From Brasenia schreberi (taxonomy: Eukaryota; Streptophyta; Magnoliopsida; Nymphaeales; Cabombaceae): a stretch of 64,000 nt of DNA. Of the stretch, positions 12,330 through 26,261 are shown piece after piece. The translations under genes were made by a program, and so were the position numbers. The notes under the pieces are model-generated. The model saw nothing but the letters and a program-made list of their open reading frames with translations. It did no database searches and was not told the origin of the DNA. The stretch's first letter is position 1. The number at the start of each line of letters is the position of its first letter. Location of the stretch: contig JAYKKT010000059.1 of NCBI GenBank assembly GCA_036023115.1, forward strand, positions 3,386,001 through 3,450,000, read 5' to 3'.

Positions 12330-12450
12330 TTTCGTATAAAGGGAGGTCGAAGCCTTACACACACAGGTACACCCCTCGGGTGTCCAACTCCCAAGCAGAA
12401 ACAATGCCAGAGCACCTTGCCAGTTGAACTAAACGCCTTGGTGCGGGTCG
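12330..12450 (-). repeat. SINE-like copy, family 2
   Basis: On the minus strand it has a tRNA-like GTTCAACTGGCAAGG block followed by GGAGTTGGACACCC and GGTGTACCTGTGTGTG. It shares this order with 47868-47975 and, on the plus strand, 57965-58060. Confidence 0.55.
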
Positions 12451-12679
12451 CCGTTTCATATCCAAGTCGAAACAGGTAAACCAAAACGCAAACCGATTTT
12501 CTGTTCTTGTTACTTTTGAAGAAAATAAACACGAAATTCTCAGGTTATGCACAAGTTCACGTTCGGTCTTGTTGTGTCCCATCATTTCATGATCAGTTAA
12601 GTCGTGTCATGTCCGACTCTTATTTCGTGTCTTATATTACCAGCCCTAGATCGCTAACCTCCCATCCGGTGGTAGGCTA

Positions 12680-13710
12680 GGTTAGACATGGCAGTTTATG
12701 TGGTGGTTCCAGACTACCGGTTCTTGTTTTCCTCAAACCAGGAACGATGACCAAATCGAGACGGTTCTGATTCAAAACCACCGGTTTGGTTCTGCATTAA
12801 GTTTTAAATCATTCGCAACTGAAAAACACATTAACAAAATTGAATTTAGAAAAATAGAAAAGATATAAAATCAGCCATTTGAAACCATCAGTTCTACGGA
12901 ACCAGAGTTAAATCGAGTAACCACTCTATCCGGGGCAAGTTTGATAGCGGTTCCAGCTAGTTCTTGGCCAGGTTCGGTTCCAGTCAGAACCGTTAGACCG
13001 GTTCCAAATAGGGCATGTATAGGCTAGGTGAACCCAGTTTCAGGCTATACTGCAATGTCCCATGTATATGTTTGGACGTGTGTTTGATTCAGAGCACATT
13101 TCTGGCAGTGGATGTCTGGAACACTATGGTTAGAAGTTGCCTTGGACTGTACCCTAACGCCCCATCTTGGGGGGAAGGAGAAACATTCCTCCTCTCCCAT
13201 TCGCGTGTTTGCTTCACAGAACCACGGTGGACTTTTCGCCCTTAGTTGTCCAAGTTTTTGCATGTCCCTCACCGGGAGATGTTCCTCGTTCCTTATGACC
13301 CACTTGATAAATATTCATGTCTGAACCAAGGAAATCCAGATGCATCCTTGAAATTAATGTACATCAAGCTTAGCTGAACCTTAGCTAATTAAGTTTACCT
13401 GAACTTAGCAGTTCCAAACCAAAACCCATCAGTTTTGGTTTTCTTGGAACCAAATTGAAACCGGAACGGTCTCAATTCTAGTTTCAGGACCACCCGTTCC
13501 GGTTTGAATCTTAAACTGTCCCGAACTGAAAAGATTATTTAAAAGTTTAACATTTAAACAAATAAAAATTATAAAACCAACCGTTTGAAACCATCAGTTT
13601 CAAGTTAGGTTTGACTGGTTCTGATTCGTGACCTATTTGGTTCCGGTTGAAACTGACAGAGTAGTTTCAAACCGGTCATGTGGGAACCAAATTAAAACCA
13701 TTGTCATACA
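12680..13710. repeat. ACCGGTT-rich dispersed repeat
   Basis: The DNA is rich in near-copies of GGTTCCGGTT and its complement, as are 32170-32540 and 58140-58940. Such arrays are typical of decayed non-autonomous DNA transposons, but I could not define terminal repeats, so the class is open. Confidence 0.45.
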
Positions 13711-14525
13711 TGAAACCATTGAGATTTTATGAAAAGTAAAGTTAATTATGTTCCATACAGGGAACTTATTAAACCCTGTCGGATTTGAACCCCAAATTCG
13801 TTCTTGCCAAAACCAAATGGGAACCATGTTATATTGGATTGTGTTTGGGTAAGAGTGGCAATATTGGCCCGACCAACCCAATCTAAACGAGTTTGTGCAT
13901 CTTTTTGAAATTTGATACATTTCCACAATACTGCTATTTGTAGGTTTGTCTTCGTTCTTGACTTTGTGCTCTATGAATGTACTTTGATTCCATATATTGT
14001 CTCTGATAAACAAATTCAATTTCATTTAGATGCTCTGCGTTTTGTTTTGTGACGTATAGATTTGACTTTGTGATATATGAATAGGGTTTAGAACTTTTTG
14101 CACTTCGAATGTCAATGTTAAATTTTGACAATAGTGATTTTGTGATATGCAACTTACTGAGAGTTAATTATATGTAATTTTTCGATTTATTTTTCAAAAT
14201 ATCTTCAAGTTAATGTGCTATTATTTTTCAATGTATCTCCAAGTTAATGTGCTATGAGGCATTATTTGGGTTGATGATTAGCGTTAATTTTAGGGTTATA
14301 ATTGTTGTTGTTCGTTTGTGCGGGTATATGAATATTTTCGTAGAATCATTCTCATTTTCCATAAAAACTTACAATTCTACGTTTCGATTTAAAGTTTTGA
14401 CTACCTTGCTCTAAACCATACAGAGAGGGTTCAAGAGTTGTGTTGGTAGTGCGCGTGAAGCGGAAAGAGAAGGGAGGAAGCGAAGAAGAAGAAGAAGAAG
14501 AAGAAGAAAAAGAATACAGGCGATA

Positions 14526-17500
14526 ATGGCGGAGCCAGTTGAGCCTCAGTCGATCAAGAAGATGAGCCTCAAATCCCTCAAGCGATCCCTCGATTTCTTT
14601 TCCTCCAATCGCTCTCGACCCACTCTCCCCGACCATTCTAGGTCTCTCTCTCTCTCTCTCACGCAATAGCTTCTCGAGGTTTAGAGGTTTACCAGTAGAT
14701 TGGCTCTTCCGATTACGGTCCCATCGTGTTGTAACTGGGAAAGATCATGTTTCATGTAGAAAATGAGCTTTACAGAGGCCTAATTCGCCTTCAAGGTGGA
14801 TGTACAACGTTAGTCTCCATCGAGGCGGTCATTTAGGAAAAGCTGCTTCAATTAGGGTTTTCAGCAGGGCACTTGACTGATAAATTTAAATATGTGAAGT
14901 TGGGTCTTGATGCATGACACGCAGTAGAGCTTGTTCGAGGGACTTTCCGATCTTCGTTAGCTTTTGAAGTAGTTTGCTTGAGTTTCGGATACCTTGTTTC
15001 TACATTCATCTGCATTTTGGGACCACCATCTGTTCTTTGTTTTCGAGCATCGTAACTGTTTGATGATCGCTGTATCTGTTTGTGCTCACGGATTTCCCCC
15101 TTTTTCTTACTCATCTATGAATGTCGTGGTGTGGATTTTGCAGCAAGAAGATTCGGATGGACTGCAAGGTATTCTTCTCGGTCTACACCTTTTTTTCCTT
15201 TTTTTCCTTTTTTCGTCTTTCACGATAAAGGTATGTTGCTGCATCTGTCCTTTAGTAAAGGATATTTCTCTTGGGGCACACCTAGAGATATTCTAGATGC
15301 TATATTGAAATGCATAATTTCTTGCACCAAGAGCTTTTGATCGAGTTCAAGAGAATTTATCGAAGTACAACGGAAATTTGTGTACAGTAGCACATGAAGT
15401 GTATGGTATATGGAATATACTAATACTAGTATGCCCCATTGGAATTGTCACAACTGGAGAACATTGATTTTGAAATATTAGCGGTTCTCATATGCTATCG
15501 GTCATTGAGAAATACTTGGGCTTCGAGGGCATATCCCATTTATCGCATAAAAGAAGACATCATTGGAACATGCCACATTCTAGTGCAAAGGATCGAACTA
15601 TGGCAAAGAATCTACAGGTCTATCACCTTCTTTAGCCAGAACCCCCAACCTGTTCATAGAAAAATCATAAAACCAAGATGAAATGGTCCCATGATTTGAT
15701 GTTAAAATGGTGTAGGCCTGTTCTTCTCGTCATGTATTCATAGCTTTGCAGTATGTGCTACCAATTTGTTGACTTAGGTCATAATATCTTCCATCTCATC
15801 CCTATGTTTACACCTTAGTAATGTTTGGGTCTCTCGTATTTGTGAAAATTCTTAGTAATTTTCTTTTGGTATTGTATTTTAAGCAGGGCAATGTTTGTTT
15901 GTGAACTTGGTGCATCTATATGTTGATGATTTTTTGCCTTACTCTAAATATGACTCAATATAAGTACTTGTGCTATATCCTGATATCTTGCCTACTTGAT
16001 TTCTGAAGTTAGATGCTCTATATGGATCTGTGAAGAACTTAACTAAGCCATCTGAAGAGCAGGCGAGTACAGTCTCACGAGATCAAGGGGTTCCTACTTC
16101 TGAAGCAGTTTCAGTTTCAGGTACTTTAGATATGTTCCATCACAATCTTATTCCATGAACTTTTCTCTTTAAGTTTGATACCCCTATTCCCATGTTGTTT
16201 CTCTCCTTTTCCTTTAACTTTTGGCATATGGTTTTCTTATCAACTCATTTTTTGTTAAATCTTTGTTGCATTGCTTTATCTCTTCATATTAGTAGTGATG
16301 AAGTTGGAACCATCCAGGAAGTTTGGGGCTTCTTGATATCTACGATAACTTTGAATGGTCTAGTTTTGGTTTTATATGCAACAACAACTAAGCCTTTTCC
16401 CATACTAGATGGGGTCAACTACATGGATCCTTTGTTTCTACATAGCCCTATCATGTGCCATGCTAGCAGTTAACTCAATATAAACTAGATCATTCTTTAT
16501 AGTTTCTTTCCAACACTTTTGTGGTCATCCTCTTCCTCTTTTAACATTTTCAAAATCTAATTTTTCACATCTTCTTATAGGACCATCTTAAACGATTTTT
16601 CCTCATTTATCCTCTATTGGTGCTACTCCCAATTAGTTTCTAATAACCTCATTATATATACAGTCTTTTCTTGGGTGACCACTCATCCATCTCAACATCT
16701 TCCATCTTCATTTATGTTATAGACGTCTTTTGTACATGTTAATGATTAACTGCCCAATACTTAAAACCATAAAACACAACACTTAGGACCATAAAACATA
16801 ACAAGTCTAATTGTTGCTCTATAATATTTAACTTTTAACTTTAGCGGTATCTTCTTATCACACAGAATACTTGATGCCCTCTCCATCAATTTTTCCATCA
16901 CTTTTAATCAATCGGCATTAATTCCATGCGTAACATCTCCATCAATTTTTCATCACTTTGAAAAATTGACCTTAGTTATTTAAAACTTTTATTGTGATAT
17001 GTATTGCGTGCCAATCTTAATTTCTATGTCCTCTTAAGTACCCAAATAACAAAACTTACATTCCATATATTTTGTCTTTGTTCTACTAAGTCGAAAGCCT
17101 TTACCTTCTAACGTTTCTCTCCATAATTCCAATCTCCTATTAACTTTTTCCTTAGACTTATCCACTAACACAATAGCATCTGCACATAACATACACCAAT
17201 GTACTTCATCTTGAATATGTTTTGTTAACTCATCAATGACTAATATAAATAAATATGGACTTAAATTTGATCTCTAATATAACCCAATATTAACTTCAAA
17301 GGAGTCTGTCATTCCTTCATGTGTCCTTACACAAGTTTTTGCACATCATACCGGTCTCTTATAAGATTTATATATATCAATGGGATACCTCTCTTTTCCA
17401 AGATTCTCCAAAGAACATCTCTTTACACCCTATCATAAGCTTTTGTAGGTCAATAAATAACATATGAATGTTCTTTTTTTTTGTTCTAAAATGTTCCATA

Positions 17501-20500
17501 CGAAGTCTCAATAGGTGAAGCACTGCGATAGTAGATCTATTGGGCATGGATCTGAATTGGTTCTATGTTGTACTCGATACTTGTCTTAACCTGCATTCGA
17601 TAATTATTTACAATAATTTCATAGTGTGGCTCATTAACTTGATACCTCAATAATTCGAACAATTATGAATGTCTCCCTTTTCTTATATATGGGTATAAGT
17701 GTACTCACTCTCCATGCATCTTTTGGGTTCTTCATATTCTATTAAATAGTTTTGTAAGCAAAGTGAGCCCCATCTCTCCTAGGATTTTCCATACTTCTAT
17801 AAGAATATTGTCTGGTCCTACAGATTTACCTTCATATATTTAAGAGCCTCTTTGACTTCATTCTTTTGAGTATGCCGATAAAAATTGTAGTTTATATACT
17901 TTTATGATTTGGCTAACTCTCCTAAGCTAATACTAACATTTGTATTTTCATTAAAAAGCTTATAGAAATAAATTTTTCATCTATTTTTGATATCATCATT
18001 CGCCACTAGAATCTTCGTTCTCATCTTTAATGCATTTAACAAAAGTAAGATCCTTAGATTTCTTATCTCTAGCCTTAACTATCACAAAAATATTTCTTTC
18101 ACCTTCTTTTGAGTTAAGTTTTTTATATAAATCCTCTAAAATTTTGGCGTTTGCTTCACTAATGGCCTTTTCACTTCTTTCTTTGCTTTTTATAAGCCTC
18201 CCAAGTTTTATTTGTCTTCTTAGCATAATGCAATTTGTAACATGCCTTCTTTGACTTGATTTTATCTTTCACCACTTCACTCCACCAATAAACTTCTTTT
18301 TGTGCCGGTATGCCTCCCTTAGTTTCGCCTAACACATCTTTTACCACTTCCCTAATATGTATAGCCATATTGTTCCACGTATCAGAAGGTGTACCTATAT
18401 AATTCTAAGCATCCTCTTGAATAGCTTTTTATTTAAATATATTTTCTTTCTCACATTTGAGGTTCCACCATCTAGACCGAATAGCTTAATGCACTCTATT
18501 CTTCTTTGTTCACTTTTCTATTATTCTTTGTCCACTTTGTCAATATTAAATAATTAAGCTTTCTCCTAGAATTACCTTGCAATCTTTACAACATGATCTA
18601 TTTTTTCTCTAAAAAAAATCAAATTGTATTAATTACAAATTAGTAATTAAATGTTCATCTCGTTTTTAAAAATTGTATTAGTTATAAAGAGATCAAAAGC
18701 CATAGCAAAATTTAAAATTTCCCCACCCTCTTCATTTTTATTCCATTCAAAACCTATACTCCTAACATTAATTTCATCATCATAATTCAGTCACCATATC
18801 GTTATATGTCCACTACACTATTCTTTAAATCTTTGAGTACGATAATTTAAGACCTATATTCTCAATCTCTTTTGCTTTTTCTCTAACCCACTTTGTCTCT
18901 TATAAAAAAAAATGTGAATCTTTCTCCGAATCATAGTATCTACCACCTCGATTAACTTGTCGGTCAATGTTTCGATATTCGAAGTACTAATATGAATCTT
19001 ATTATCTAGAACTAGTTTCCTTACCTATACTACATTCGAGCGACAATATAGTGGGACTAACTTCTTTACCCACACCCATCCATGATGTGGGAACTCTCTC
19101 TACAATTGATTCACTGCATCCGGGTGAAGATGTAGTAGCCCTTGCTTACTTTTCACGGCATTCGGGCTCTGTAGTGTGTCGCTAAGAGGGAACGCCCCAA
19201 CGTAATGCTTATAATTTGTAGAATCCATGATAGATAAGTCCGACAAAGTTTTACGTTGGTTGTCGAAAGCCTAACGCAACCCTCCTCCTTTATCCAATAT
19301 CTGAGCTTGGGACCTGTCATGCAAGGGTGATCTCTTACATGAGCGGAGTTTTGGTTTTATGTGAATACAAAGAAAATAAGTATGTTCAAAGTCAAGTAAA
19401 AAAATGTTGTTGGTGGTGTATTCCTCATTCCATTGTATAGCTGATCCATAGTAAGAGATTGTTCTCATTGAGTGCAGTGGATTTACTTGTAAAAGGGTAT
19501 CATCATAATGCTATATGATACTTGATGCGAGAAACATCAAATTAGTTGTACTCTGGTTTGGTACTTCTTTTGTTGAGTGCTATTTTAGTTGTCCTCATGT
19601 GAGAAATGTGAAGTATTTGTTTGTACTTGCAGCTTTGCAAGATGCTGGGAACTTGCAACGAGGACAAACTGCTATAATTGTTGCTCCACAACAACAAAAA
19701 GGGTTGTATGTCTCAGAACTTCATTTCTACCGCGTGGATTTTACAACGTTTGGTCTGAGCTATTGTTTTCCTGAAATTGTATCTGGAGCTTGTCTGACTA
19801 CATCTTTCTCTGTACAGAAATGATGCAGGCGGAACAGGGAAAAGTGCTTCAGGAAGTTTAGGGCTAGTTGCTGGGTCATCTGATAGGTTTGTTTCCCCTT
19901 TGCTTCACATTTTGATGGTTCAACTATTTCCTCAAAAAGTGAAGAAAGAAAGTAGTGCATAACTCACTTTGGTGGAGTTTCATGTTGACGTAGAATTTGC
20001 CATCAATTAAAAGAACTCTGCTTTAGTATATTCTGATTTGACCCTTCACTTTGATGTTCACATTTTGCCATCATGTTATTGTTGTATTGACTAATTGACA
20101 ACTTGGCTTGCAGTTGCTTCATCTGTTTGAGAAGGTGCATTAAAAAAGAACTCTGCTTTAGTATCTTCTGATTTGACCCTTCACTTTGATACTCTTTTTT
20201 CCTAATCAATTTGAACCCTGAGGTTTGTTTCATTATCAACGCATCCCACTTTTAGAAACCTCTTTCTGTGCATCTCATATTGCTGCCATGTGAACGCAAT
20301 TAGGAGAAGCAGGTGAAACAGAAGCAGGTTATACTTTAAAGCACCCAATAGTTTGCTTTTATCCCTTACCATCCAACTAACTCCTGAATCCCTTTCTCTA
20401 ATTATGAAATTGGTTAAACCCTACCCTTGGATCCTGTTGAAATCTCCAATTCTAAACTCAACCCTGCATCACGTTGACACAACTATGAAGCTGCAAACCT

Positions 20501-23500
20501 TAATGCCATACTGAATCGTGAAATCCCTAAAATCTCTAACCAAATTAATACCCCTAAATAAAAAATTTACCTCTTGATGACCAAATTCGCCTGATTATTG
20601 ATGATATGAGAGTTGCATTACGGTTTAAGATTTTTTATAGGGAAGGTAGGTTAAGGTTCATTCTTTTGAATGAGGTGTTGAGTAAATTAGGGTTCTTTAA
20701 GCATTAGGATTACTTTCTTTCATTGGATCATATGCAACCAACATTCCCAGAAATGTGTAAAGTAAAATTGAACAAAGCCCACTAGTCATATGTATGTACA
20801 CATTCGGAGACTATATATATATGTTTGTTTGGGTTTGCTTACATGAGCCGTTCTATGTTTAGGTATCAGTCAAGTGCTGCTATTATTGAAAGACTTCCAA
20901 GCAGATGGCCTCGTCCTGTATGGCATGCTCCATGGAAGAATTATCGGGTATTCCAAGCAGGGAACATTCTTGTGTTGGGAGAAAAGACTGAGAAACATAT
21001 TTTACCTTTACATTAAAAAATGTGTTTGTATGTGAAAATATTAGTCACTTGACAACCGTAGTTGAAGGGCTCAGCCGCTTAGAACAGGCGTCATGAATCT
21101 GAACAAACTTAGAAGGACTGGCATAACATATTAAGGGAGAGATAGTTATCCTAGGTGAGGCAGACTTGGTGATATAGTTAGATGATGAAGAGTAGACTGC
21201 TAACAGGAAGAATGGAAATGACATGCAGGATTGAATTCTTTTTCTTTTGCATACTGATCCTGCCTTACACTAGAAATAGGTTATCACGCTTGTAAATGTT
21301 TTTTCATGTTTATTGGATCCTTTGGCTATTGGAAGTTGCAAAAAGATTAGCTGACACTAAGGCATAGGATGTTTTCTTTCTTTCTACCCTTGCCAGCTAC
21401 ATCAATAGAGGCAGTAGTTGTCTTCATCCTTGCCATGTCGCAGAAAGCTCAAGTTTTTATTACCGTTTTCATGATTAGTATGGATTGAGGAGAATATTTT
21501 TTTTGAGTCTGATTACACCTGTACTTTATGTTTCTACTATATCCATAACTTATGAGTCTTAAGTTTTTTTGGGGTGCTAATCTGTAGGTTATCAGTGGCC
21601 ATTTGGGATGGGTTAGATCAATTGCTTTTGACCCCAGCAATGAGTGGTTCTGTACAGGGTCTGCAGATCGCACAATAAAGGTGATTTTGGCCCTAATTAT
21701 GTTTAGAATCTTTTATTTGTGTTTATGGATGTCTAACTTGTTTGTAAACTTTCTAATTTCTTTATAACCGATGAACTGATTAGTTATCTTGAATTTGAAG
21801 TCCTGTGTATAAAATGCTAAACTTAGTATTTTATCTAGCTTGCTTGCTGCTTATTTTGCAAATTCTGGTCTGTGCTTAATGCGATAAAATGATGTTATAT
21901 GAATAGAAGTATTTGAATAAAATGTAATGAAATAATTTCATGGCACGTGTTCAGTGGTTCTTTGGTATGGTTGTGCGATCTAGAAAAGCATGTACTTCGT
22001 TGGGCTCAAAGATTGATCAGAATATTTTCAAATTTATTTTGAGATGGAACTCAAAACATGCAAAACATAAAGTCTTGGTCCTTATATGTGGAACTTGACT
22101 AGCTAGATCTCAAAGGTAGTCAACTTGTTGGAAAGACACATTATAGTTTCTTTGATGTAAAACTGAGTCTGATTTATAAAGAAACAAATGTAACCCAACA
22201 GTTAGATCTGGTGGCTGACATGGCTAACCTGTTTCTTTAAATGGTACGTGCTCTAATAGTTTTTCTCTGAATTGATCTTGCCATATCTTTGACTTTGAAG
22301 GTGCTGAGTTTTGCTAAGAAGGCGAAAGCTTGATTTGTTGGAACTCTGTAGTTGCAAATACTATATTTTATTATGACAAAAATAGGAACAAACCTTGCTC
22401 ATCTTCTTTCTCTTGTTCTTTGTGCCTGAGATAGTTTTGACCTGCCTGGTGCACCTGTTGGTCCCTTGAACTAGCTTTTGACTTGTTTTTTCTTTTTCTG
22501 TTTGAATGGTCAGATATGGTCTGTAGCCACTGGAAAACTTAGGTTGACATTGACGGGGCACATTGAACAGATACGTGGTAAGTTCTTTTGGTTCTTATAT
22601 ATTTACTTTACATAGATGCATCAGTTCAAATTCTTTCTCTAATATGATACCTTGCATTTTCTACAGGTCTTGCTGTGAGTGTGAATCATCCGTATATGTT
22701 CTCAGCTGGTGATGATAAGCAGGTCAAATGTTGGGATCTTGAGCAAAACAAGGTTTGGATTCATCGACCAGCTAAATTTAATTCTGCTGTGACTTTTGTC
22801 GCACAAATTCTCTATTGTGTATTTCATTCAGTCTGTATACTGTGTCTCCTCTGTCTAAGTTGAGTGTGATGAGAAGTGGATCTTTGGTCCTAACAAAAGA
22901 GTTAAACAAGTTTATGATTATTGAAACAGGTTGTTCGATCTTATCATGGCCATCTAAGTGGTGTGTACTGTTTATCTCTTCATCCTACTCTAGACATTTT
23001 GCTTACTGGTGGGCGTGATTCTGTTTGTCGGGTACGAAAATGTTCATTTCCTTTTTGAATTTGTTTTTCATTCTAAGTGGGGTTTTGTAAGGGTTGTTGT
23101 TGCTGGGTTTTGCGTTTTTTTTATTGCATTCAAGTTATTGCTGATGACTTTGTTCCTGGCATCTGAGATTCTGACGTACTATTCACTTCCTTTCAGGTTT
23201 GGGACATACGTACCAAAGCACAAATCTTTGCTTTATCAGGACATGAAAACACACTTTGCTCTGTTTTCACACAAGCAGTGGTATGTCATTTCATAGCAGT
23301 TTGGTAGTATCACTGTCATAATTTGCCAGTTACAATATTAAGTATGGAACATGTCCCGTAATTTCTGAGGAGTCATATCTGAAGTACGGCTTACATTCAT
23401 ACGGTAATTGTATTGGTGGAAAGGAAAAGGGACTGGAGACCTTAAGCGTTCTATCCTAGATTAGCTTCATTTCATTCTGAACCAAGTTTTGCATGTTCTA

Positions 23501-26261
23501 GATCATAATCTTTATTCTGAAATTCAATGTACGTACAAAATTCTCTTGTAATTAGCCGCCCACACTAAGGACCTTTTAATGGAGGTGACGTGCAAGATTC
23601 ATTGTGCTTTTTCCCTGTACTCCATCGCTTCTTTTTCTTGCCTCTTTTGTAATGAAACTTTCTTTCTTTTACTGAATGAAAAGGAAGATAAGATGACAGA
23701 AAAATATTTGTTACTTCATGCTAGTGGTAATGTTTGGCACAATGCGAGCATTAATAAGATACCCAGGCAAGAAAGAAGATAAAACTGTTGGAAATCCATA
23801 TTCCTGTGAGAAATTCCAATTCCTTTTCTTTGAAATTGCTGATTCATGCTCAGTTGATTCTACATGTCACTTCATTAAACATTCTCCATGCTGCTTCTTT
23901 TTCTTTCAGCCTTACAAATCTCTCTGCTTTAGATGGGACCTCAATAATTGACTTATAGGATGGATCAGAGTGCTGCTTGGATTGAAAGGATAACAAAATG
24001 AATTGTGTTTTGGTTGTTAGATACGAACCAGATGTGTTGCATTACATACTTATACCATGCTTAGGTACACACCTACAAGCATAAGTGTGTATGTCTATGT
24101 GCACGTGCTTGCATGCATTGGTGTGTGTATGTGTGTTCCCATGAAAACTGTCACAACCTTCTTGAAGATTGTTATGACTAAAGGCAGCATTATGGTTGTT
24201 TTGGATGTCCGGACATTTATCCATTGCTGCTTTGTTTTTGGTTTGGTTTTTGCTTAATGATCCATGTTTTGTCTTTCTTTGGTAAATTGATATTGAAATC
24301 CTTCATTGCGCTCATGGACCATAAATTATGTGATGTTTATGGTAGCATCATATTATTTTTGCCTGGTCTTGATTGTCCTGCATTTTGTGTATTACCTTAG
24401 GAGAAAGTCTTGTTTCCGTCTTAGTGCGTGGTCTTTTTGTAATTTCAGGATCCACAAGTTGTCACTGGCTCTCACGACACAACTATCAAGTTTTGGGACC
24501 TTGCTGCAGGCAATTTATCTATATTACTCTTTTTGTGTACTCTATTTTTTATCTGCCCGGAGTTTTGAGAGCATGTGATTTCCACAGGAGGAAAAACTAT
24601 GGCAACCTTGACTCACCATAAAAAGTCTGTTCGGGCAATCGTAAAGCATCCATCGGAGTAGGTTTTGCAAGTCACCTGCAGTTTCTATTTGTGTTATCAT
24701 CAGCATCTTCTCTCTTGACTATTTAGTCAATGTAGGTGTCGCTAGTCTCCATGTTAATTTGCATACTTTTGTTTTTCCTCTACTTAATAGGCGTACCTTT
24801 GCATCTGCATCAGCGGACAACATAAAGAAATTTCAGCTACCGAAAGGAGAGTTTTTGCACAATATGCTGTAAGTAATTTTTGGGGGAGTACTTGCTTTGG
24901 AACTCATAATTGGTAGCCTAGGACAATCCAGCTGCATGGCCTGGAGCAACATTGACCTTGGGATAAGTTCGTAAAGATATTTCTATTTGAGATGTGGGAA
25001 AGGGTAGAAAGAGGCACCTTTTCTTTTTGAATCAAGAACCAATGTTGTAAAAACCGTATTGGTACCTCTATCACATGGGGCACCGCTATGTGAGTATTGT
25101 ACTGTATTGCACGATCGGCTCAAATTTACTTTAAAAATCATTGAAAATTGTAAAACATTTCAAAAACCTGGTGAAAAGGATCCTGTGTCATACACCACAC
25201 TGACGGACAATGAATCTAACACAAAAACAAACTGACTCATATGCATATATGAAAAAAAAAACATTTACTAAATCGAAAACCTCATCGGTTTGACTATGTT
25301 GTTAAGTGTAGGGAGAGGAAACGGTAGAAAATGGAAGAGGAGGACCAGGAAGGTGGTATGGAGGGATTTAAAGCTGCCCTCAAAGAAACATGGTCCTCAA
25401 AAACTGGCACTGTATCGTGCGAGGGTTTATCATATGATACACCCCAATATGGTGCAATGAATTGTTTTTTTGCAAAATAAGTACCTTATTCGTTATTGGT
25501 ATTGGATTAGGTGCAGATATACGATAAATCCGTACAATGCGATATGATTTTGCTAACATTGTCAAGAACCCTACAACATTTATGCTGTTAACGGTCAAGT
25601 GAGCTGTCTGAATTGTGGGAAATGTTGGCTATGCATTGATAAAAAGTTCGCCTTATGTTTCCTTGAAGTTGTTTTGCTCTTTGAGCTTTTCTTCCACATT
25701 CCACTTCATTACCCCATGACCTGGTTGTCTATGTCAGTTCGCAGCAGAAAACAATCATCAATTCAATGGCCATCAATGAAGACGGAGTGATGGCTACTGC
25801 TGGTATGGAGATACAATCTCGTCTTTGCTGGTTATGCAGCAGCAGTAAATCTAATAGGCCTTTCATGATTTCTTTTTATTCATTTTGCAGGTGACAACGG
25901 GAGCTTGTGGTTCTGGGATTGGAAAAGTGGTCACAATTTCCAGCAATCTCAAACCATTGTCCAGCCAGGTAACTCTCCGAATCCTTATTATAAAGAAGTT
26001 TGGTTATATTACCTTTTCCTTCACTTGTCTCCATGAAATCTGGGAGTTTAGATGCCAGTTTTCCTGAACTACAGCTTGGTTCTTGTAGGATCACTGGACA
26101 GTGAGGCAGGAATATACGCTCTTGCGTATGATATAACTGGATCACGGCTCGTGACATGTGAAGCTGACAAGACCATTAAAATGTGGAAAGAGGACGAGAC
26201 AGCAACACCTGAAACCCATCCAGTTAACTTCAAACCACCAAAGGAGTTTCGGCGATTTTAG
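14526..26261 (+). CDS. PRL1: Pleiotropic regulatory locus 1 (PRL1) WD40 protein, 17 exons
   Basis: PRL1 is a nuclear WD40 protein of the spliceosome-associated MOS4/NineTeen complex, needed for plant immunity and sugar and hormone signalling. My exon model: 14526-14641, 15144-15168, 16009-16120, 19633-19702, 19818-19886, 20863-20947, 21588-21680, 22514-22577, 22667-22752, 22930-23031, 23197-23280, 24449-24509, 24588-24657, 24791-24868, 25738-25802, 25891-25968 and 26089-26261. It totals 1431 nt in one frame, 476 aa (Arabidopsis PRL1 is about 486). The N-terminus carries the family motif [15 protein letters not shown]. Exon 6 gives [19 protein letters not shown]. Seven WD repeats follow, for example [52 protein letters not shown] and [12 protein letters not shown]. 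The end is [10 protein letters not shown]. Intron 12 begins with GC. Introns 3 and 5 hold repeats. Exons 3-5 are poorly conserved, so those borders are the least certain. Confidence 0.95.
16379..19346 (-). mobile_element. LINE retrotransposon in PRL1 intron 3, antisense
   Basis: On the minus strand the 5' region begins near 19346. Endonuclease remnants follow at about 19000-18700 ([32 protein letters not shown]), with linker frames at 18368-17996 ([17 protein letters not shown]) and reverse transcriptase remnants to about 16500. The 3' end is the AGCCTAAGC-type tail with (CAA)n at 16379. A 17-bp target duplication with one mismatch brackets it: AGTTTTGGTTTTATATG at 16362-16378 and AGTTTTGGTTTTATGTG at 19347-19363. 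It is 2968 bp, nearly full length, but full of stops. It accounts for most of the intron. Confidence 0.92.
20008..20190. repeat. Short direct duplication in PRL1 intron 5
   Basis: A segment of about 47 bp beginning AAAAGAACTCTGCTTTAGTA and ending TTGACCCTTCACTTTGAT occurs at about 20009-20054 and 20145-20190 with only one visible mismatch. The copies are about 135 bp apart. Confidence 0.8.

Larger units (their letters stand above)
9785..14525. other. Intergenic, transposon-rich stretch
   Basis: It lies between the divergent remorin and PRL1 genes and has no supported gene. It holds a SINE-like copy (10479-10582), an AT-rich MITE-like repeat with a long AT tract (about 11000-11510), a 5'-truncated LINE end (11600-12296), a second SINE family copy (about 12330-12450) and a GGTTCCGGTT-rich repeat (about 12680-13710). 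Both promoters must lie here, but I see no distinctive box to report. Confidence 0.6.
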
